From NCBI GenBank assembly GCA_002167605.1, contig NHCT01000060.1, positions 14,804 to 31,506 on the forward strand: a stretch of DNA of 16,703 nucleotides. Direction: 5' to 3'. Made by a program: the position numbers and the translations under genes. Source of the DNA: Verrucomicrobia bacterium TMED40. GTDB lineage: Bacteria > Verrucomicrobiota > Verrucomicrobiia > Opitutales > Seribacteraceae. Shown in pieces: positions 6,729-15,700 of this stretch; position 1 is the stretch's first letter, and each line of letters starts with the position of its first letter. The notes beneath the pieces are model-generated. The model was not told the origin of the DNA. It did no database searches and worked only from the letters and a program-made list of their open reading frames with translations.

Positions 6729-9700
6729 CGCTTGAGTAAACCACCCATTTCATTTGGGAATAAAGGTATGCCCTTGCGGTCGTATAGTTGGAAGAAGTAG
6801 TGAAGTAAACCCATGCTTGGATTTGATCGATGTAGAGATATCCGCTTTGCCTCGATGCAAACCAGTGTTCCTTGGAGGTCCAACTCCAGCCCCAGTCCTT
6901 TTTCCAAAACCAAAGCTGCTTGCCACTCTGATTCGGCACCAAATAGATCCAACCTAAATCCAAGTGATAACACCATCCACTATCCATAATATGAAAGTCA
7001 CCAAACCAATTTTCCAATTCAAAATCGTAGCTAACTGCGGCGTTTACAGTGCGAACAAATCTAGGTTTTACTTTCAAATGTAAATTCGCAACGGTAGATA
7101 GACCAGCCGAGTCTGTTGCAGAAACAGTAACATCGTGACTCCCAAGGCTCCCCTCGGGGGGGAGACCACTAATTTTAAAATACATCTCATCCGACCAAGT
7201 CCACTCCACCCATTTCGGAGCATTTACCTCGATAAGTAAGGAATCTCCATCTCGGTCAAAAAGCTCGAACGAATCTTCGAAATTGAGAAACTGAAATATT
7301 TCATAATCGGTTTCCGAGAAAATCGTTGGGGGGCTTGAATTAATCTCAAGAATGGAGAGTAGGAAATCAACGCTTAAAGATCCGCCATTAGAGTCGCTAA
7401 GCAAAAAGGACACAGGATATTGACCGACTTCACTGGGAGCAGTTCCCCAAATCCTTATAACTCCGGTTTCATTAACGCTTAGTTGAAGCCAACTGTAATC
7501 CGTACCATTTTGCTCTGCCAAAGAAAATTTAGCTCTTGGGTTAGCCCAACCTCCGGTGACCAAGCTAAAATCAAAGGCTAAATTAGCCCAAGCTTGTTTG
7601 GGTAAGGAAGTAATGACCACCGGATACATGGATTTGTTTCCCAATTCATAAATAAAAAGATTCGCCTGAGAATGATTGCCTGTCTGGCTCAGGCCTCCAA
7701 AATAAATGTGCTCTGGAGTGTTGGAGGCTATTTGATCGATTCGGTCGTCTTTTATGCTGCTCCAATGAAAGGAATCAAGAACGGCAAACTCTTGCGTGTC
7801 AAGTTTGACCAAAAACGCATTCTTCGAACCGGCTGATTGGTAAACTTGATCACCAAGAATAATTTCCTCGTAAAAAGTACCGGAAAGAGTGATACCACCT
7901 GCAGCATCAATGTTCATGTCTAAGATCCGGTCGTTCCACACACCCCCTAGACTCAAAAGATTCTCAACTGTAAGTTCCTCGGACAACTTTGCGACAAACA
8001 AATCTTTTCCACCCTTTGATGAGATTTGGTTTTGGTCAACTGCAAGCGATCCTACAAACTCCCCTCCCAAAATAAAGCTTTGATCAACAGGATTCCACTC
8101 GGATATGCAATTCGCAACATTACCCGACCCTAAAAATGCATTCTTTGATAGTATTTCTCCATCGCGATTGAGCACGATGGCCAAGACTCCACTTACACCC
8201 CCGGAATCATATTGCTTATCATTTATTTCTATCAGACCATGAAAAGTCCCACCCGCAAGTAGCTTTTCGTTTGAGGAAAGGGTCAATTCTTCCATGCGAT
8301 CGACCCCAGTGCCGCCAAAAGATTGACACCAGTTCAACTCATTCAAATCATCAAGTTTTAGACTCAAAACGAATGCATCTTCATGCCCTTTTGAAAGGAT
8401 TACCGTGGAACCGAAAGAGGCTTTCTTCGAAAAAGAACCCGAAAGAAAAGCCTCTTGGCTACCAAGAACCATCGCACCTGAAAACTCATTCTCCGCTCCA
8501 CCCAGGGTTCGCAAATCCTCAACTCCTCCAGACGGATTAATTTTGATTAGACATAGATCACTCCCTCCTAGACTCACGCCGGACATTGCACCCAGCCTAA
8601 TTTCACCCGTAAAAGTACCATAAAGATAAATATTCCCATCTCCATCGGTTTTGCTGTCGGTTAAAGTAACTTGATCCGATGAAGTCAGGTGCATTACCTT
8701 TTCAACAGACAAATTATGATCCAAAAAGGCAATGAATCCCTCGGACCTAGATGTCGCCTGGAGGTCGAATCCTTGCAAGGAAAACTGATCACGGAAATTA
8801 CCAACGACCACCACACCCTGTTGTTCAGGTCTATACAAAATACCAACCATTTGGCCGTTACTCCCAAAAGTAATTGATTCGTCTGAAGCTGAAGCCTGCG
8901 GTAGATATCCAAATTGAGTAAGGTTTGCATTGGAAAAGTTCAGGTCATAGGAGATCTCTTCATCAGAAAACCCACCTTCTGCGTTATAGATGCGTATCGT
9001 CAGGGTTCCATTAGTGTCGTCGGGGAAAGCCTCAACCGGAGGAGTGCCTACTAAAATGGCATTCCCATTCGAGTCCTCATCAACAAGCAAATTCATCCAA
9101 CTGGGGGCGTCTAAAAACTTATAAAACAGGTAGTCCGGATGAGGTACACTTAAGGAATGAACGAACGCTTTTTCGACCTGCAATAGCAAAGGATCAAAAG
9201 AGACAATGGGGTCTCCAGAAGTCGGGGCGAAATTCAAGATCAAAACCTCATCTTGCGACACAGAGGGAACAAATTTTTCATCCAAAACCAAGCTACTATC
9301 ACTCCTCAGCATGAGACAAACTGCACCAACTGAGTTACTTGAAAAACGAAGAAACTCCTCCTCCCCCGCACCTCCTATTTGCTTGGTCCAAAGAGTTTTT
9401 CCGTTGGAAGACTTAACTTTTGTAAGCAAGATATCCATGCCACCCATGGATTCGACCTCTGGGTCTTCAACAAAGGATCCCTTGAATGCCAAGACACAAT
9501 AAGGGTCACCTATGGCATCCATTGAGATGTCAACCAACGACGCTTCTCCCGAGAATTCAAATTGTCGAGCCCAGTCAATTTGGAAAGCAGAGGAGAATTT
9601 CAGCAGGAATCCAACTCTTCCTGTGCTCTCGAAATACTTAGTTTGATCAACCAAGAAATCTCCCTGATAATCGCCGCTCAGATAAATCGTCTCATCAAAA

Positions 9701-12700
9701 ACCGCAAGATCCCTCATCGAAACCTGACCTCCCTCAAAGGTAATTTCAGCGGTTAAATAAAGTTGCGAATCAAGTTTAATCAGTCGACCAGAGCTTAGTT
9801 CCATAAGAGCACTGGATTCGGTTGAAGTTGATGTCCCTTCGGGATTGTTGGCTCCTAGCGTGTTCGAGCCAAATCCTTGACAAAGAAGAAGCATCGAACC
9901 ATCAGAAATGACCTCCAATCCAACAAGCTTTTCTTTCGTTTCAGCTTCTAGGATATTCGAGGCATCCAATTCCCCTTCAGAGGAAAACGCGCATAGGAAA
10001 ACGCGGTCTTTTTCTGCAACCTCAAAAATCAAATTTCCCCGATAGGAAAAACTTCCCGAGTAGGATCCGGCAAGGAGTACCTTTCCAGTAGAATCCAGTG
10101 TCATTTTAAGGCTTGAAACCGTGCCCCCTGCATCCAAAGTCTGCAACCATTCGAAGACTCCGGTTTTCGTAGTTTTTAAAAGAAAACAGGATTGATTCGC
10201 ATCGGTGACCACCCGTTTTCCCAAAACCGACAATTCCCCGTTGAATGAACCTAACCAATAACGAGCGTTATCTTGTTCAATACAGTCATAGATCGACACC
10301 TGATTGCCATCCAGATACAGACCTTCCTCAGTAGAGTCCCTGTATTTGTGAACTTTTACGGCTGTGAAATTGGAATCTAGAGGCGAATAGGTGTAATTGG
10401 ATTCTTCATTTAGCAGACGGTCCATGCTGCTAGCCCATAGAAAAATCTCTTCACCCTCTCCCCAACCAAGACCGAATTCGCCCTCTCCAGAGAGAACAAG
10501 CGTTCGGTTCAACTCCAAGGGAGATTCTAGGTATTTGTTCATCAACCTGTATGATCGGGACTCGTTACCTGCATCGTCCTGAACGACATAATTGATTTTC
10601 TGAAAGCCTCCTGTTACTGAGTCCACAATAACCGAATCGGTCAAATCGGTTCCATCTTGGTCAGTGGCTGTGTACCCCGGTTCTCCAAATAACTCATCTT
10701 TCGCCAAACGAAGATATCGATCTCCAAGAAGTTTTAAATGAGGAGGCGTGCCATCGGTGACCCGAATTGTGTGGTTCAAATCAGCACTTAAGGACCTTTC
10801 ACCGCTTACCCTAATTTTTAGTTCAAAGTCATCGTACTGTGATAGAGGGGCTTCTCCCTTTATAAAGAACGAGTCTTCGTGAATCGGACCAACGCTCACC
10901 CAGCTTGGTCCTTCCACTAGTTGTACCTTAAACTTTTCTCTAGAATCCTGATAAAAGATCGAGACTTCAGTGGCAAAACTTTCACCCTCCGTTACCTCGG
11001 TTACTTCGTTAACCTGAGAAGAGGAAAGAATCGGACGCTCAACCTCCCAAGAGATGATAGCTTTAATGCGAATTTCATCATAGCTGCTTCCGTCAGTAAC
11101 ACGAATTGAGAATTCATCTTCATCAACTTCAATCGATCCTGGAATGTAGGAAAGAAAGCTTGGTGAAGAACCTATTCCCACGATCGACGCCTGACCTCCT
11201 CTCGGCAGTTTCGATGGAACAAGATCCCAAGTTAGATTTGTGGAATCCGGATCGGTAGCAATCAAATCACCCAAGGAAAAGGAAAGAGGAGTGCCATTGG
11301 CATCAAAAACCACACTCTGCTCCACACCCATGTTGATCGTGGGAGGAATATTTCCGCCTTGAACATGAAAGTTTACAGAAACAGAAGAACTCCTGCCTGT
11401 CTCGTCTAAAACAAATATCGAAAATGGAAATTCATTACCGTAAAGGCCAATTTGAGGAATTCCCCCAATACGTATTCCATACGGATCCGTTCCTAGAATC
11501 GTTAACCATGGTTGAGAATCCCATGCGGGTCCAAAAAGACGGAATTGTAATTGAGACGAGTCGGGGTCGGTTGCGTTGATTTCCATCTCAAAAGGTTCAC
11601 CAGCATTTAGGTAATAATCATCAGAGAATTGAGTTTGAAAGATTGGTGGATCCGGTTGGGAACTAACATGCACCTCAAAATCAAGAATACTAAAACGGTC
11701 ACCCTCGTCCATCCTAAGCGAGAAAGTATCTACGCCATGAAAGTCCTCGGGGGGTTGGTAATCAAATTGGGTGGGCAAATTACCGGAACCGAAGACTTGA
11801 AGTAAGCTTCCCACGCTTGAGTTGGTTTCAATCGTCCAATTTAAAGATTCATAATCATAATCCTCGGGGTCTGGATTAATGCCATAAAAACCACTCGGAC
11901 CGATCCAACTATTGTGTACCGCGTCCTCTTTGGTGAAAAAACGAATCTTGGATAAACTCGATTGGTTTATAGGTGAAAGAAGGACCGGCGGATAGTCATC
12001 GATAATCACAAAGAATGTATACTCATGAATGGAATAGAGTGACGAGTCCTCGGTATCCACCACTTTAAACTTCAAATCGTAACTGCCCTCGTCAGCAACG
12101 GTAGCCGTACCTAAGAGAGAGGCAGTTCCATTCTCATCGTATGACAATCTCAACCATGAGGGCATGGGCGAGGACGAAGCCCATTCGACTGTAAGTGATT
12201 CACCGTCGGGAAGATCTGGGTCTTCGACCTGAAAGACATAGATATAGGCTGATTCATCATTCCATGCATACCTTTCGGCTGAGTTGGTTGTGGGAGTCGA
12301 AGTAAAAATGGGTTTATCATTGATCTCGGTAACCGTAACATTAACCACCGCCGAAGTACTCTTGGGGGAGGTGTCATTGTTTTCAGAACGATCTGTGACC
12401 GTAATCGTAAACGAGTCAGAACCGAAAAAATTCTCGTCCGGTTGATAACTGATTTCGCTTTGCGGGTCGCTACCTAATGAAACCTGACCGTGACTAGGAG
12501 CACTCGATACAGACCAAGTAAGGTTGGCTAGAGTTGTTTCCGTATCATTGATGTCAAAAAACGGCGGAACCCAACTCGAAGCTAAATCTTCGGTCATGGT
12601 GATCGAAAAACTATCGGATTTGAACACCGGGGGGTAATTCAAAACAAAAGCGGTAAGAGAAAAACTCTTGGAAATCTGCAACCCATTACTGTCACTCAAT

Positions 12701-15700
12701 AAAAAAGTGATGTGGCTAACCCCCTCTTCTGAAACTGTTGGAGAACCGGAAAGCGAAACTGAGCCGTAATAAAAATCGTCATCGTTCACAACCACCCAAC
12801 CGGGCAAACCTGTGATTGTATAATTGAGATCCGAAAGGCCATCCGGATCGGTAAAGTTGATTACTTTATGATAAAGGTTCCCATCTTCCAACGAATCATC
12901 GGAAAGATCGCTCATCGAAGGCGAGTCAGGTACATCTTGAACTTCAAAATCCAGAGTAAACAAATCTTCATCGATTCCATCGGAAACGCTTATGATGAGG
13001 GAATCATTCCCAAAGTAATCCGAAGACGGAACATAGATAAGACTATGGATGATCTCGTTCGTTGAATTCAATTCAGCTTCTCCATGAGTCGGGTCTTGGT
13101 GGATGGACCAAGTTAGTTTTTGATTATTTGTCTCTGTGACTGTAAGGCTTGAATCCAGAGTCCAGACTGTGTCCTCGTCCATGATCACCCCCATGCCATT
13201 CCCAAGATCGATGAGAGGCGGTGTGTTGTCGCTCAATACCTGAACAACAATAGCCTGTTCGGACTGCTCACCAACGCTATCAGTCAAAGCCAGGGTTATC
13301 AAAGAAGATGTTGTCACATCTGAACTCAAAGGAGTACCACTGATCTTACCAGTCCACGAATCATTGGAGTCATCTAAAGAAAGCCAGGCAACCGAACCGT
13401 CATAAGAAGGGCTTACAGTTTGATTGGCGTCGGCATCAGCAAAAGAAAAAGAATATTCCCATTTATGACCTACAACCGCATCCGTGTAAATAGGAGTGGT
13501 TGTAAAGACAGGCGGATCCTCCACGGAATCGACATTCACTTCAAAGAAAATAACATCCTTGGCGTTGGTGTCCGCCAAGTCCGTTATGACCACGGAAAAA
13601 GAATCGATTCCACTAAAGTTTCCATCGGGTTCATAATCAACATCAAGATCATTCCCTGATGGTAACAGAGTAACTTTACCATAAGCAGCATCCGTAAAAA
13701 GACTCCAGGAGGAACTACTTTTGTTGGTATCTGTATCGGTAAAAGAAAGGGAAACAGAAGTCCAAGCGGTCGGAAAATTATCTTCACTAATGGTATAAGA
13801 AAGGGAAGCTCCCTGATCAATGACCGGTGGATAATTCAAAGGATCCACGAATAAAGGAAATCCTTGCGTATCCTTGGCACCCGCAGCATCCGTGACGGTT
13901 ATGAATAGATTGATAGAACTAGGAGAATAGTCTGACCAACTCGGAGTGCCTCGCAACTGATTATTTGGTAGATCGAATGACAACCAATCAGGTCGGTCGG
14001 AGACCGAAAGACTTAGAGAGTCATTCGAGTCGTCAACATCCGTGAAAGTGATCTGGTAGAGATACTCGACTCCTTCATTTGCGACCATGCTACTCGGAAA
14101 AGAAGTGATGACCGGATCATCATTTATCGCAGAGATACGAACACTAACATTCAAGTCCACCGACTTGGCAATATGGTTCGAATCAGTCAAACGAATGGAA
14201 AAGTTATCATCTCCGTAATAATCCTCATCGGGCAGGTAAATAATCTGCTGCCCAACGGTTGCATTCGCGTTTAACTCAAGGGTTCCGTGCTGAGCCTCCA
14301 AACCCGGAACCTCCGATAAGCTCAAAACTTCACCGTCAGGATCATTAAGAGAGAGGTCCGGAAAGGAAGCCAACCAATCCCCAGATGAAAAATCTTCTGT
14401 AAAGTTCAAATCCAAATTCGTAATCGCGTTACCAAAAGAATCTTCAAAGCTTGGAGGGTTGTTTCGCTTGTATACTCTCAGAGAAAAAGAAGCCGAACTC
14501 GACAACCCGCCATCGCTCACTTCCAAGCTAAAATTATAATCAGTGTAGTTGCCATCCTCGGCAGCGACACTCGATACACTCGGCGTACCTGTAATAAGAT
14601 GTCCGGAAACCGACAGCCCATCCGGAAAACCTGAACCACTCAAACCCAATGAATCTCCGTCCGCATCAAAAAGTTCAAGGGTGACCGAAAAAGCATCACC
14701 AACCATTGCATCGGGCAAGGTGAATTGAGCAGGATTTGAAAAAATAGGGGCATCCGGTGCCCCGATGACATTGATAGAGAAATTATGCTCATCCGATCCA
14801 TCCATTCCTGTAAAGGTTGAACGAAAAAACAGATTGCCCGAGAAATTAGCGTCGGGAACGAACGAAAACACGCCGCTTGTTGCATTGATTTCATAAGAAG
14901 AAATAGATGCATTGGTTTCGGCAATCGACCAAGTGTTATTGGAATCAAAAGGGTGAGACCCATTAAAATCGTGTAGAAATCCCGATGAATCTTCGGCGGT
15001 TGAAAACTGTGTGGACGAATTCCCATCAATTATTGGGGCCAACTCAAAACGCTCCCTACTCTGCCAAGCGGAGTTGTAAAAGAACTGAACGGAACCAGCA
15101 AAGGATTGATTCGAATCATCTTCAGGGTTCCCGGTAACCACCATCCCATCCCCCATCGCAAAGGGTGAAACTGTCCTCGAACTAATTGTGGAATCGTTGC
15201 TATCCAAAGAAGAGATCAGATTCCAGGAATCCGTATCGTTTTCTTTTTCAAAAAGATATATCATTCCGTCTTCTCCCGCACCTGGAGAGGAAATTCCCAA
15301 CAATCCTGCATAAGCAACTAAAGTCTGAGAGAAGTTTTGCAAGTCCGCTCCCGTTGGCGGATCGATTTTTTGTTTTTCATTCCACATACCGTCTTCTTTC
15401 TCAAAAACATAAACCACACCGGTATCGTTGCTATCCCCCCCATTTTTTGCCCCAATGAAAGCATAATTATCCCACAAGGCAACGCTGTGACCGAATTCAT
15501 CATTCGGGGATAAGCTGCTCGGAGAAAAACGCGTTGCCTCAGAAGACCAGATTTGAGTGGTTGAGTTTTTCTCGAACAAATAAGCAGCTCCCGAATCCGT
15601 CCCATTAGACCCGTCGTCTTCCCTGGGAGCACCAATCAGCAGATAGTTGCTACTCAAGGCCAAATCATTACCAAAATACTCATCAGTTTGATTGCTGTCC

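Noticed and set aside
7156..7162. Runs of 6-7 G (7156-7162, 7328-7333 and others) in the giant surface-protein gene as phase-variation tracts
   Set aside because: The runs are short and scattered, the frame is intact, and they encode ordinary Pro/Gly turns. Typical phase-variable tracts are longer.
14640..15029. 129-residue frame within the giant gene on the same strand
   Set aside because: Out-of-frame shadow; the main frame gives coherent FG-GAP and Ig-like modules over the same bases.
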